DNA of 64,000 nt from Clostridia bacterium. GTDB lineage: Bacteria; Bacillota; Clostridia; Christensenellales; Aristaeellaceae. The notes beneath the pieces are model-generated. The model saw only the letters and a program-made list of their open reading frames with translations, was not told the DNA's origin and searched no databases. Made by a program: the position numbers and the translations under genes. The DNA lies in contig JAFTPN010000017.1 of NCBI GenBank assembly GCA_017463245.1, positions 1 to 64,000 on the forward strand, read 5' to 3'. Positions 41,063-50,042 of the stretch are shown here, piece by piece. Every line of letters begins with the position of its first letter. Within the stretch, counting starts at the first letter, position 1.

Positions 41063-44053
41063 ATGGCTCGCAACAAGCAACGGAAAAGCACGATCTTTAT
41101 GCGGCTGCTTGTGCCGCTGATCGTTATTGTGCTGCTCACCATCGGCCTTCTTGTGCTGTCGCTGAATGTGGGCGGCGCCTTCCGCGAACTGAACAACAAT
41201 GCCCTGAACATGCTGGATGAGCGGGCGCAGAGCAAGCGCCAGAGCCTGCAATCGGAAATGCTGGGACGCTGGAGCAACCTGGACGCCACGGCGGAATCCG
41301 TCACCAGCATCATCCGGCGCAAGCTGTCGGTGGCCGGTGTCACAGCCGAGGATATGAAGACCGACGCAGCCCTGAATGCGGACATCATGCTCAGCGTGGC
41401 GCCCACGCTGGTCTCCCAGCTGCGCGCAGGCGGTACCACGGGCATCTTTGTGGTGCTCAACGGCATTGGCGTGGCCGACCAGCCGGATAGCTGGGCGGGC
41501 GTGTACCTGCGGGACAGCGATCCCACCACCAACAGCAGCACCAACAGCGATGTGCTGCTCCTGCGCGGCATGCCGCCGGTGAGCCGGGAGCTGGATATCT
41601 CCCTGGACAGCTACTGGACGGCTGCCTTTACCTTCAACGAAAGCAACAGCAATTTCTTCTTCAAGGTGCTGGATGCGGTGCAGCAGGGCACCTCTAATGA
41701 GGCGATCCACTACGGCTACTGGTGCATGCCTTTCCGGATCAACGAGGGCGACCCGGTGAAGACCATGACCTACGCCATGCCCCTGTTCAACCGTGATGGC
41801 ACCGTGCTGGGCATGATCGGCGTGGACATGACCACCAGCTACATCACCAGCCTGCTCAACAGCGGCGAGTTCGTCCGCGAGGCTACGGGCAGCTATGTGC
41901 TGGGCATGCAGCAGGAGGATGGCAGCATCCAGGTGGCCTGTTCCGCAGGCACCAGCTACAAGCAGTATTTTAACGCCGAGGACACGGTGCTGGTGCCCTC
42001 CCAGGTGCTGGACAGCAACAGCGTGATGTTCACCGGCACCCGCAATAACCGGCAGATGTGCGCTTCTGTGATGCCCCTGAACCTCTATGATACCAACACC
42101 GCCTTTGAAGATGATCAATGGGTGCTGGTGGGTATGCAGCCTGCCGAGACCCTGATGGCTTTCTCTGAGCAGTTCAAGAGCATGGTGGCCGTATCGGTGG
42201 CCATCGCCATCGCCCTGAGTCTGTTGATGGCCTCCATTGCCAGCGGCACGCTGATCCGCCCCATCAAGCGACTGGTGAAGCAGGTGGAAAATGTTGACCC
42301 CGGCAGTGAGCTGACCCTGGAAAAGACCAGCATTGCCGAGATCGACACCCTGGCCGACGCCATTGAAACAATGAACCATGATGCGCTGGAGGAAGCTGCC
42401 CGCTTCTCCACCATCATGCAGATGACCGGCATGCAGGTGGGCGTGTTCGAGCTGAAGAAGAACGAGGATCAGGTCTATTGCTCGCCCGAATTTGTCAGCA
42501 TGCTGGATATGGGCGAGGTTGCCCGCCAGAATAATATGATCAGCCGCGAGTCCTTTGGCCGGGTGATGCGCGACCGCTTCACCGAGGCCTATGACGAAGA
42601 GGTGTGGCGCTTCCAGGTGCGGGGCGAGGAACTGTACCTGCGCTACAAGCAGGTGGAGCATGACGACCGCATTGTGGGTACGCTGGTGGATGTGACCGAG
42701 GAGATCAACACCCGCATCGACCTGGAGCGTGCCCGCGACATCGATGCGCTGACCGGCATCCACAACCGCCGCGCCTTTACCCGCCTGACGCAGGATCTCT
42801 TCGGCCGCCGCAGGGACGAGATGGGCATTGGTGCGCTGATCATGGTGGACCTGGACAACCTGAAGTTCCTCAACAGCACCTACGGCCACGATACCGGCGA
42901 CAGCTTCATCCGCGCCTTTGCCCATGCGCTGGGCGCCTTTGAGCAGGACAACCACAGCATCGTGGCGCGCCGCTCCGGCGATGAATTCTACATGCTGCTC
43001 TACGGCTACGACAGCCGCCACGCCCTGGAGGAGCACATCGACATGGCCTGGCAGCAGGTCAGCACCCAGGGCATCGTGCTGCCCGATGGCAGCTTCTACC
43101 GCTTCCGCGCCTCCGGCGGCATGGCCTGGTATCCCGACGATGCCACCACCCTTTCCAAGCTTTTGCACTATGCGGACTTTGCCATGTACAAGGTCAAGCA
43201 GGACGCCAAGGGCAACCTGCGCACCTTCGACAGCGCCCTGTTCAACGAGGAGAGCTACCTCATCGACGCCCGCGCGGCGCTGGATCGCCTGATCGACAAC
43301 CAGCTGCTGCACTATGCCTATCAGCCCATCGTGTCGGTGAAGACCGCCGAACTGTGGGGCTACGAGCTGCTGATGCGCCCCGACGTGCCGGAACTGAAGA
43401 ACCCCGGCGCGGTGCTGAGATTGGCCAAGGAGCAGGGCAAGCTGCACCACATCGAGCGGCTGACCTGGCATTGCGGTTTGGAATCCGCCCGGCTGATGGT
43501 CGAACGCGGGCTGCTGGGCAAGGACATGAAGCTGTTCATCAACTCCATCGCCAGCCAGAAGATGGATCTTACCGAGCGCCAGCACATCATCGACTGCTAT
43601 ACCGACCTGCTGCCCCAGGTGGTGCTGGAAGTGACCGAGGCCGAGGATAACAACAAGGATTACACCGAGCGCAAGATGAAGTTCATCCGCGGCAACGGCG
43701 GCGAGGTGGCCATCGACGACTACGGCACCGGCTACAACAGCGAGCTGGCGCTGGTGGAGATCCCCTGCGAATACGTGAAGGTGGACGCCTCCTTCGTCCG
43801 CGATGTGGACAAGGATCCCAACAAGCAGGCGCTGGTGAAGAACCTGATGAACTACGCCAAGGCCCGGGGCATTGCCGTGCTGGCCGAGGGCGTGGAGACC
43901 CGCAGCGAGATGGAAACCATGATCAGCTTCGGCGTGGACTATCTCCAGGGCTTCTACCTGGGCATGCCCCGGGAAAAGCCCCAGCAGGTGATGCAGGCCA
44001 TCCGCATGGAGATCCGCGACATCACCTGGCGGATGCAGCATCCCCAGGCATAA
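41063..44053 (+). CDS. Membrane receptor with Cache-like sensor, HAMP, PAS-like, GGDEF and EAL domains
   Basis: A 996-residue c-di-GMP enzyme. TM1 about 13-35; extracytoplasmic Cache-like sensor about 50-360; TM2 about 372-394; HAMP about 395-445; PAS-like about 450-560; GGDEF about 570-725 with SGDEF at 638-642 in place of GGDEF; EAL about 745-985. EAL residues look intact: ELLMR (Glu768), FINSIAS, LEVTEAED, IDDYGTGYNSE (Asp885, Asp886), VKVDASF, AEGVETRSE. It could both make and break c-di-GMP; phosphodiesterase activity is the safer prediction. Co-transcribed with the preceding solute-binding protein. GGAGG precedes the ATG. Confidence 0.92.
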   Translation: MARNKQRKSTIFMRLLVPLIVIVLLTIGLLVLSLNVGGAFRELNNNALNMLDERAQSKRQSLQSEMLGRWSNLDATAESVTSIIRRKLSVAGVTAEDMKTDAALNADIMLSVAPTLVSQLRAGGTTGIFVVLNGIGVADQPDSWAGVYLRDSDPTTNSSTNSDVLLLRGMPPVSRELDISLDSYWTAAFTFNESNSNFFFKVLDAVQQGTSNEAIHYGYWCMPFRINEGDPVKTMTYAMPLFNRDGTVLGMIGVDMTTSYITSLLNSGEFVREATGSYVLGMQQEDGSIQVACSAGTSYKQYFNAEDTVLVPSQVLDSNSVMFTGTRNNRQMCASVMPLNLYDTNTAFEDDQWVLVGMQPAETLMAFSEQFKSMVAVSVAIAIALSLLMASIASGTLIRPIKRLVKQVENVDPGSELTLEKTSIAEIDTLADAIETMNHDALEEAARFSTIMQMTGMQVGVFELKKNEDQVYCSPEFVSMLDMGEVARQNNMISRESFGRVMRDRFTEAYDEEVWRFQVRGEELYLRYKQVEHDDRIVGTLVDVTEEINTRIDLERARDIDALTGIHNRRAFTRLTQDLFGRRRDEMGIGALIMVDLDNLKFLNSTYGHDTGDSFIRAFAHALGAFEQDNHSIVARRSGDEFYMLLYGYDSRHALEEHIDMAWQQVSTQGIVLPDGSFYRFRASGGMAWYPDDATTLSKLLHYADFAMYKVKQDAKGNLRTFDSALFNEESYLIDARAALDRLIDNQLLHYAYQPIVSVKTAELWGYELLMRPDVPELKNPGAVLRLAKEQGKLHHIERLTWHCGLESARLMVERGLLGKDMKLFINSIASQKMDLTERQHIIDCYTDLLPQVVLEVTEAEDNNKDYTERKMKFIRGNGGEVAIDDYGTGYNSELALVEIPCEYVKVDASFVRDVDKDPNKQALVKNLMNYAKARGIAVLAEGVETRSEMETMISFGVDYLQGFYLGMPREKPQQVMQAIRMEIRDITWRMQHPQA

Positions 44054-44073
44054 GGTCAATAGACCCATATTCA

Positions 44074-44104
44074 TGTAGGGACGGGGTCGCACCCTGCCCC
44101 TACA
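44074..44104. repeat. Short inverted repeat related to the C module
   Basis: TGTAGGGACGGGGTCGC followed by CCTGCCCCTACA: a roughly 31-base hairpin that shares TGTAGGG/CCCTACA ends with the longer C modules at 13680-13772 and 17171-17262. It lies between the receptor and the next gene. Confidence 0.65.
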
Positions 44105-44134
44105 ATTCTGTTTTACAGGAGGCGGTATGCCGCC

Positions 44135-45622
44135 ATGGATCGTATTTTGCTGTTGATGGCTGCCCAGGGCTATCCCCAGGCCGATGCCGCCCTGCGCTCT
44201 GCCAGGGAGAACGCTGCCTCGCCTGCGCGGGTGTCCTATGGCCTCTCCCTGCAGGATGAGCCGGACGAGAACGCCCATGCAGCCATGCGGGCGTTGGGGT
44301 CGGTGCAGTTTCTGTGCCCTGGTGGCTCCAGCTGGACGGACATGGAAGCCCTGTGGCAGGGCGAGGGTTATGTGCTCATCGCCCATCCGGCCATGACCTT
44401 TACAAAAAACTGGGATATGCAGCTGCTGCGCGCCCTGCGCCAATGCCGGCGGGACAGCGTGTTCAGCACCGTGCTCACGGGCTATCTGCCCCGGCCGCAG
44501 GATGCGGTGGATGCGGTGTGCCCCGTGGCAGCAGAGAGCTTCGACGCTCAGGGACAATTGGTATTCCAGCGCGGCACACCCCTGCGCTATGCCACTTCGC
44601 CCCTGCGCAGCGCCTTTCTGCACCCGGATTTCTGCTTTGCTCCGGCGGCTTTCTTCCGGGAAATGCAGCAGGAGGAAGCGCCCCTGTTCCTGGCGGCTTT
44701 CCGCAGAAAGTGGGAGGTCTACACCCTGCACCGCCCGGTGATTCACATCAGCGACGATATGCCCCTTGCTCCCTGCCAGCTGCCCCAGGAGGCTGATACC
44801 AGCCTGAGCCGCTTTGAGAAGCGCTTCGGCCTGCGGCTCGCTGCCCGGCAGCTTTCCGCCATGGCGCGCCAGGGCGTGTTCACCGCCGATTTGACCTTTC
44901 CCACCCATGTGCCCTATGTGGTGCGCGGCCAGGAAGCCCTTCGGGAGCTGATGAGCCGCCGTGGGAAGGTCTCGCCCCTGTGCGTCACGGCCTATCTTTC
45001 CCTGCCCATGGACGGCCCCAACATGCATGAGCAGTACATCTGCTGGTTCGGCTATCTTTCCAGGCTGAAGAACCTCTCCCTGCTGTGCTACGGGGACGGG
45101 GAGTCCACCCGGAAGATCATGCCCATGCTGCCCAATGTGCTGGAATACAAGCGCCGCTACGGTCTGCCGGTGGAGGGGGAGATCCCTGCTGAGGAGACCA
45201 TGAACTACATGAAGCTCTCCAAGCCCTTCATCCTGGCGCAGAGCCGGGAGAAATTCCTGAACCACAGCCATTATGTGTGGATCGATTTCGGCTATCTGCG
45301 GTATCCTGTGTATGAGCGCGCCGCCATCGACTGGGCGAACGTCTGCCACGACAAGATCATGCTCAGCATGGTGGAGGGTGTGCCGGATGTGTCCATGCTG
45401 GTGGTGCCGGACGCCATGCTCCTGACCCTGTGCCGGGAGATCGCCGCCCTGTGCGAAAACGAGCTGAATACCCGCGGCCACCTGCCCATGGAAACGGAAC
45501 TGTGGCTGATGCTGATCAAAGAGCATCGGGACTGGTTTGAACTGATCGATATGCCCGGCAACAGGGAGCTGTTGACCCTGACCATGATGAGCCGGGAGGA
45601 GGAAGCCCATGTGTACTGCTAA
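44135..45622 (+). CDS. Putative glycosyltransferase-like protein, two-domain
   Basis: A 495-residue cytoplasmic protein. The first 250 residues look like a GT-A-type glycosyltransferase (opening DRILLLMAAQGYPQADAALRSA, FLCPGGSSWTDMEALWQGEGYVLIAHPAM). The last 220 (CVTAYLSLP, YICWFGYLSRLKNLSLLCYGD, YVWIDFGYLRYPVY) resemble the HtrL/YibB group of putative sugar-transfer proteins. Both assignments are by eye. AGGAGG lies 12 bases before this ATG, longer than usual; a nearer ATG at 44127 is out of frame. The end overlaps the thioesterase gene by 14 bases. Confidence 0.6.
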   Translation: MDRILLLMAAQGYPQADAALRSARENAASPARVSYGLSLQDEPDENAHAAMRALGSVQFLCPGGSSWTDMEALWQGEGYVLIAHPAMTFTKNWDMQLLRALRQCRRDSVFSTVLTGYLPRPQDAVDAVCPVAAESFDAQGQLVFQRGTPLRYATSPLRSAFLHPDFCFAPAAFFREMQQEEAPLFLAAFRRKWEVYTLHRPVIHISDDMPLAPCQLPQEADTSLSRFEKRFGLRLAARQLSAMARQGVFTADLTFPTHVPYVVRGQEALRELMSRRGKVSPLCVTAYLSLPMDGPNMHEQYICWFGYLSRLKNLSLLCYGDGESTRKIMPMLPNVLEYKRRYGLPVEGEIPAEETMNYMKLSKPFILAQSREKFLNHSHYVWIDFGYLRYPVYERAAIDWANVCHDKIMLSMVEGVPDVSMLVVPDAMLLTLCREIAALCENELNTRGHLPMETELWLMLIKEHRDWFELIDMPGNRELLTLTMMSREEEAHVYC

Positions 45623-46082
45623 AACTGTGGAAGAAAGCCGCACCACCCATGTGGCCATATTGATGCCCGGCGACCTGAACGGCTACAGCCGTCTGTTTGG
45701 CGGCAGGCTGATGGAGTGGATCGACGTGGTGGCCGCCGTGGTGGCTCGCCGCCACTCCGGGTGCGAGGTCACCACGGCCTCGGTGGACAATCTGGAATTC
45801 CAGGCGCCCGCCTTTGCCAACGATACCGTTGTGCTGGAGGGACGCATCACCTGCGTGGGACGCACCAGCATGGAGGTGCGGGTGGATACCTATGTGGAAG
45901 CGCTGGGCGGCAAGCGCCACCGGGTGAACCGGGCCTATCTGGTCATGGTGGCGCTGGACAGGAATCAAAAGCCTGTGCCGGTACCCCAGCTGATCCTGGA
46001 AACCGAAGAAGACAAAGCTGAATGGGATGCGGGCATGCGCCGCCGTGCGCTGCGCAGCCTGCGTCAGAAGGAGCATTACTGA
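45609..46082 (+). CDS. Acyl-CoA thioesterase (hotdog fold)
   Basis: A 157-residue hotdog-fold thioesterase of the YciA/BACH type that hydrolyses acyl-CoA. Motifs: MPGDLNGYSRLFGGRLMEWIDVVAAVVA with the catalytic Asp region, ASVDNLEFQAPA, GRTSMEVRVDTYVE. Overlaps the upstream gene by 14 bases and the metF start by one base (TGATG), so translation is coupled across the three genes. Confidence 0.92.
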   Translation: MCTAKTVEESRTTHVAILMPGDLNGYSRLFGGRLMEWIDVVAAVVARRHSGCEVTTASVDNLEFQAPAFANDTVVLEGRITCVGRTSMEVRVDTYVEALGGKRHRVNRAYLVMVALDRNQKPVPVPQLILETEEDKAEWDAGMRRRALRSLRQKEHY

Positions 46083-46942
46083 TGAAGATCGGCACGCTGT
46101 TGCGGGACGGCAAGGTACACCTGTCCTGCGAGGTATTCCCGCCCAAGAAGTTCGACGGCATCGCCCAGGCGTCCCAGGTGGCGCAGGAGATCGCCGACCT
46201 GCACCCTGCCTTTATGTCCGTGACCTATGGCGCGGCAGGCTCCACCCCCGGCCACACCCTGGCGGTGGCCAAGGCTGTGGCGGAAAAGAACGTTACCCCC
46301 CTGTGTCACCTGACCTGCGTGCAGTCCACCCGCGACCATGTGAAGCAGGTGCTTTCCGACATGAAGGCCGCCGGCATGGAAAACGTGCTGGCGCTGCGGG
46401 GCGACCTGCCCAGGGAGGGCGAGCCGGTGAAGGACTTCGTCTATGCCAGCGAGCTGGTGGAGTTCATCCATCAGCAGGGCGACTTCTGCGTGGGTGCGGC
46501 CTGCTATCCGGAAGGACACCCGGAAAGCGGCGGCCGCATCCGGGACATTGAATACCTCAAGCGCAAGGTGGACGCGGGGGTGGACTTCCTCACCACCCAG
46601 ATGTTCTTCGACAACGGCATTCTGTACAACTTCCTGTATAGGGCGCTGCGCTCTGGCATCGATGTGCCGGTGTGCGCGGGCATCATGCCCATCACCACCA
46701 CCCAGCAGGTGGAGCGCGTGGTGAAGCTCTCCGGCTCCATCATGCCGCCGCGCTTTGCCGCCATTGCCGACCGCTTTGCGGATGACCCCGCCGCCATGGC
46801 GCAGGCGGGCATTGCCTTTGCCACCGAGCAGATCATCGACCTGGTGGCCAACGGCATCAACAACATTCACCTGTACACCATGAACAAGCCCTGGATCACC
46901 AAGGCCATTGTGGACAACCTGTCCAATGTGATCAAGATGTAA
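46082..46942 (+). CDS. metF: Methylenetetrahydrofolate reductase
   Basis: Reduces 5,10-methylene-THF to 5-methyl-THF for methionine synthesis or the methyl branch of acetyl-CoA chemistry. The 286-residue flavoprotein TIM barrel shows LSCEVFPPKK, FMSVTYGAAGST, LALRGDLPREGEP, FLTTQMFFDN and GIMPITTTQQVERV, all MetF signatures. The start overlaps the thioesterase stop, with AAGGAG nearby. A very strong shared terminator follows. Confidence 0.95.
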   Translation: MKIGTLLRDGKVHLSCEVFPPKKFDGIAQASQVAQEIADLHPAFMSVTYGAAGSTPGHTLAVAKAVAEKNVTPLCHLTCVQSTRDHVKQVLSDMKAAGMENVLALRGDLPREGEPVKDFVYASELVEFIHQQGDFCVGAACYPEGHPESGGRIRDIEYLKRKVDAGVDFLTTQMFFDNGILYNFLYRALRSGIDVPVCAGIMPITTTQQVERVVKLSGSIMPPRFAAIADRFADDPAAMAQAGIAFATEQIIDLVANGINNIHLYTMNKPWITKAIVDNLSNVIKM

Positions 46943-46993
46943 CGTGAAGGCATTCTCATTCCTTCATTCCTTCATTATCTTCATTTCTTCATT

Positions 46994-47040
46994 CCAAATA
47001 AGGAAAACCCTGCACATCGTGCAGGGTTTTCCTTATTTGG
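46994..47040. terminator. Long bidirectional terminator between metF and the GMP-synthase paralogue
   Basis: A perfect 22-bp hairpin with an ATC loop: CCAAATAAGGAAAACCCTGC...GTGCAGGGTTTTCCTTATTTGG. It includes the stop codon of the minus-strand gene. Just before it (46950-46993) is a short tandem of TTCATTCC-like units. Confidence 0.92.
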
Positions 47041-48490
47041 CTGCTTCATTTCTCGCATAGCTCTGGCTGGGGGTGAAGTCATACAGCACCCGGCCAACGG
47101 CGGGGAGGGTGGCGAGGATCTGCTCGGTCACGCGCTCCAATAGGTCGTGGGGCAGGCGGGAGGCAATGGCCACGTTGCCGTCGATGACCTGCACCGCCCG
47201 CAGGATGATCACATAGCCCGCGCCCATGGGGACGGGGTTATCGGCCAGGGTGGCGTAGTATTGCCACAGGCGCTTGTGCTGGCCGGCGGCTTCGATCTCC
47301 TGGCGGAAAATGGCGTCGGCCTCCCGCAGGATGGAAAGCTTTTCCTCTGTGACAGTGGAGAGAATGCGGGTGGCCAGGCCGCTGCCGGGGAAGGGCTGGC
47401 GGCGGATGATGCGCTCGGGCAGGAGCAGGTCTTCGCCCACGCGACGCACTTCATCCTTGAACAGCTCCCGCACCGGCTCCACCAGGGGCAGGCCTTCGGC
47501 GGGCAGATCGGCGGGGGCGTCCAGGGTATCGTTGTAGTTGGTGCCCTGGAGCATCACCTTCACGCCGGGCAGCTCCTGCACCTGGCGCTGGATGATCTCC
47601 TGCAGCAAGTCGTGGACGATGCGCTCCTTGGCGCGGACGGACACGATGCCCTCCAGCGCGGAGAGGATCTCCTCGCTGGCGTCCACCATTTCCACGTTCA
47701 GGCCCAGCTGGTCACGGTACAGGCTCAGGACTTCCTCAGCTTCGCCCTTGCGCAGAAGGCCGGTATCGATCAGCAAACAGCGCAGCCGATGGCCGATGGC
47801 CTGGTTGCCCAGCACGGCGCACACGCCGCTGTCCACACCGCCGGAGATGGCGCACAGCGCCTCGGCCTCGCCGGGGCAGGCGGCCTGGATGGCCTCGCGG
47901 GCGCGCTCCACCACGGCTTGCCGGCTCCACCATTGGGTGCAGCCGCAGATGTTCATGCAATAGTTCAGCAGCAGCTGGATGCCGTCGGGGTCGTTGCTTT
48001 CGGGCAGGAAGGCCAGGCCGTACACGGACTTGCCCGCCGCACGGAAGCCCAGCACGCCGCTTTCCACCTGCGCAATGGGGTGGCAGGCGGCGGACAGGGT
48101 GATGCACCGGCAGGCGGGGATATACCGCTCGTTGGCGGTAAGCCCGGCAAACAGGTCTTCAGCGCCATCAAAGTGGACGGAGAACACACCGGGCTCGGCG
48201 GCCTTGTCCCCCAGGGAGCAGCCCAGCTGCACCGCCAGGGACAGGGCGGCATCGCCCATGGCCATCACGGGCAGGCCGGTGGTGAGGATCTCGCCCAGGC
48301 CGGGAATGGCGGCGGGTTCGCCCGCATCGGCGCCTGCCAGCAGAATGCCCCGCGCCTCCAGCGCCAGCACATCGGCAGCGGTGGCGGTGGCGGGCAGAAT
48401 GCGGCAGTCCAGGTGTTCCGTGCGCAGCTTGCGCGCCATGGAGCGGCAGGCCTTGCTGTCGGCCTCGATGAGAATGATCATATCGCGCAT
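47033..48490 (-). CDS. GMP-synthase (GuaA) paralogue with inactivated glutaminase domain
   Basis: A 485-residue protein with GuaA layout: N-terminal amidotransferase-like domain (1-180), ATP-pyrophosphatase (about 195-380) and C-terminal dimer domain. The PP-loop ISGGVDS (216-221) and QGTNYNDTLD, LFKDEVRRVGEDL, RQPFPGSGLATRIL are retained. In the amidotransferase, the usual nucleophile Cys motif (CYGMQ) is replaced by VMAMGDAALS, and the HPE His by LPE (LAFLPESNDPDG). The substrate-loop IKSHHNVGGLP and the final KPPATIEWE motif are also missing (ends DFTPSQSYARNEAAK). It is either ammonia-dependent on an unknown substrate or a regulator. GGAGGAG precedes the ATG. Confidence 0.85.
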   Translation of the reverse strand: MRDMIILIEADSKACRSMARKLRTEHLDCRILPATATAADVLALEARGILLAGADAGEPAAIPGLGEILTTGLPVMAMGDAALSLAVQLGCSLGDKAAEPGVFSVHFDGAEDLFAGLTANERYIPACRCITLSAACHPIAQVESGVLGFRAAGKSVYGLAFLPESNDPDGIQLLLNYCMNICGCTQWWSRQAVVERAREAIQAACPGEAEALCAISGGVDSGVCAVLGNQAIGHRLRCLLIDTGLLRKGEAEEVLSLYRDQLGLNVEMVDASEEILSALEGIVSVRAKERIVHDLLQEIIQRQVQELPGVKVMLQGTNYNDTLDAPADLPAEGLPLVEPVRELFKDEVRRVGEDLLLPERIIRRQPFPGSGLATRILSTVTEEKLSILREADAIFRQEIEAAGQHKRLWQYYATLADNPVPMGAGYVIILRAVQVIDGNVAIASRLPHDLLERVTEQILATLPAVGRVLYDFTPSQSYARNEAAK

Positions 48491-48595
48491 GGGGACTCAC
48501 TCCTCCATCTATTGCAAAACGTCGGGCATTTCTTGTATATATTCGCCGCGGGGGCGGGAAAACCTTCTTTTGCGGAAGAGTGTTACAAAACAGAA

Positions 48596-48626
48596 GGGCG
48601 AAGGTGCATCTGCCACACCTTCGCCC
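48596..48626 (-). terminator. Terminator after the first XRE regulator gene
   Basis: Hairpin GGGCGAAGGTG...CACCTTCGCCC; on the minus strand it is followed by TTCTGTTTT. Confidence 0.75.
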
Positions 48627-48632
48627 TGTGGT

Positions 48633-48953
48633 TCACTCTCTGAAATCGAACAGCTGCTTCGGGGTGATCTCCAGCACCTCGCAGAGCTTGAAGATCACAT
48701 CAAAAGAAACGCCCACATTGCCAAGCTCGATGGCGCTGATGTGGCTTCGGTCAATGTCGGCCATCTCGGCCAGTTTCATCTGGGTCAGCCGCTTCTTTTT
48801 GCGGTAGTAGACCACATTCAAACCAAATTGCTCGTAGTACTTCTTATTGCGAAATTGTAAAATATAACCGAATAAGGAATAGATTGGTCTGGTGTTTCGT
48901 TTAGTAGGTGTCGCGGAGACTGCGCACGGTTGAAATGCAGGATTAGCTCTCAT
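48633..48953 (-). CDS. XRE-family helix-turn-helix regulator 1
   Basis: A small DNA-binding protein whose certain part is residues 45-106 of the open frame: GLNVVYYRKKKRLTQMKLAEMADIDRSHISAIELG then VSFDVIFKLCEVLEITPKQLF, a complete Cro/CI HTH. The true start is unclear: the ATG at 48953 has no ribosome site and the first 40 residues look non-coding. TTG at 48821 or GTG at 48815 are alternatives. It faces a plus-strand exported protein gene 53 bases away, so it may control that gene. Confidence 0.75.
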   Translation of the reverse strand: MRANPAFQPCAVSATPTKRNTRPIYSLFGYILQFRNKKYYEQFGLNVVYYRKKKRLTQMKLAEMADIDRSHISAIELGNVGVSFDVIFKLCEVLEITPKQLFDFRE

Positions 48954-49006
48954 TGCATTTTGTTTTCAGACATTACTTTAGCGGTCATTGAGAAGGAGGT
49001 AACCCT

Positions 49007-49768
49007 ATGAAGAAGTTATTTTGCATCGTTAGTATCCTACTGGTAATGGCAATGCTGCCAGTTGCTGCTTTCGCGCAGACACAGGAGGAGCGGAATCATA
49101 CTGAAACGCTTCAACAAGCAACGGATGTATTTGAAGTAACAGATGACGGGCGCGAAATGCGAATTGTGACAGTCTTGGACGAAGGAACAGAATATGAGCC
49201 AATAGAAAGGATTGTTACACAGGCCGGCACTGCATTTGATTCCTATTTTTATTCGAATTCCCCGATAGAGTGGATCAGGATTTCTTATCATGACAGAGAA
49301 GGTAATGCGCAGCAGGGATGGATTGTGGCAAATGCTGAAGCCATCACCGGGATCAATATGAGTGGATTCGACAACACTTCAAACGAAGAGTACAATGGGT
49401 ATGACCTTGGGTTTGTTTTGTGCGAAGCTCTTTCGTTAAGGGAGAATCCGGATGCCGCTTCAAAGATCATCCAGACAATGACCTATGGGACATATTGTAC
49501 AGTAATTGAGGAAAACGGATCATGGTACAATGTCACATATCGTGATGAAAACTTGCGTTATAGTGGTTGGGTAAGAAAGGAATATGTTCTTGTAAATCCC
49601 GACTACTTTGTACCTGATGGAGAAACCCCGGTTTATGCTATGCCTTCTGGTAGTTCAAAAAGAGTTGGGCTTATTAACAGCGAAGCAAGGTATCCAATCA
49701 TTGGGGAGATGAATGGCTTCTTAGTGATTAGTCTGCGTGGAGCGAGTGGGTTTGTTGCAAAGCCTTAG
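49007..49768 (+). CDS. Exported SH3-domain protein of atypical base composition
   Basis: A 253-residue secreted protein: signal peptide [24 protein letters not shown], an N-terminal SH3-like region (about 40-105), a canonical bacterial SH3 (about 125-195, [17 protein letters not shown] ... [10 protein letters not shown]...[10 protein letters not shown]) and a third (about 200-253). AAGGAGG precedes the ATG. Its DNA is clearly more A/T-rich than its neighbours and uses codons such as AGA, ATA and AAT more freely, suggesting recent acquisition. It is divergent from XRE regulator 1. Function unknown; SH3 domains often bind wall peptides. Confidence 0.82.
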   Translation: MKKLFCIVSILLVMAMLPVAAFAQTQEERNHTETLQQATDVFEVTDDGREMRIVTVLDEGTEYEPIERIVTQAGTAFDSYFYSNSPIEWIRISYHDREGNAQQGWIVANAEAITGINMSGFDNTSNEEYNGYDLGFVLCEALSLRENPDAASKIIQTMTYGTYCTVIEENGSWYNVTYRDENLRYSGWVRKEYVLVNPDYFVPDGETPVYAMPSGSSKRVGLINSEARYPIIGEMNGFLVISLRGASGFVAKP

Positions 49769-49888
49769 TGTAAGGAGAAGCGCTGTATGCGTTGATGACG
49801 GCCAGTCCGCCACTATTACACCAATCGGCAATTGTGTTGAATGTGGCAGTAGTTTTTGCTGTAAGAGTTCCACCATAAGTTATTGGCC

Positions 49889-49926
49889 TGCCCCTGCCTT
49901 CCCTCAACAGAAAAGCAGGGGATTTT
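49889..49926 (+). terminator. Terminator downstream of the exported SH3 gene
   Basis: CCCCTGC...GCAGGGG stem followed by ATTTTC, 120 bases after the stop. The rest of 49769-50042 shows no gene I can support. Confidence 0.65.
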
Positions 49927-50042
49927 CATTTTCACAAAAAAATTTTTTGAAAACTTGTTTCACCCGCCGCAATCTGGTGTATACTATCATCAGGCGGAAG
50001 CCAGACAACAAAAATATGAAATTATATTTGGAGGTAGATCAT

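Noticed and set aside
40793..45658. A 1621-codon open frame antisense to the receptor and neighbouring genes
   Set aside because: It lies opposite well-supported genes with clear motifs, is rich in His/Gln/Val/Gly as expected of the reverse complement of GC-rich coding DNA, and has no ribosome site.
46950..46993. TTCATTCC tandem considered as a functional microsatellite
   Set aside because: Only a few imperfect units in a spacer with no gene or promoter at stake; not enough to support phase variation.
49769..50042. In-frame upstream extension of the rubrerythrin considered as an N-terminal domain
   Set aside because: The extension is not homologous to anything recognisable, spans a terminator hairpin and a TATACT box, and a good ribosome site marks the start at 50043.
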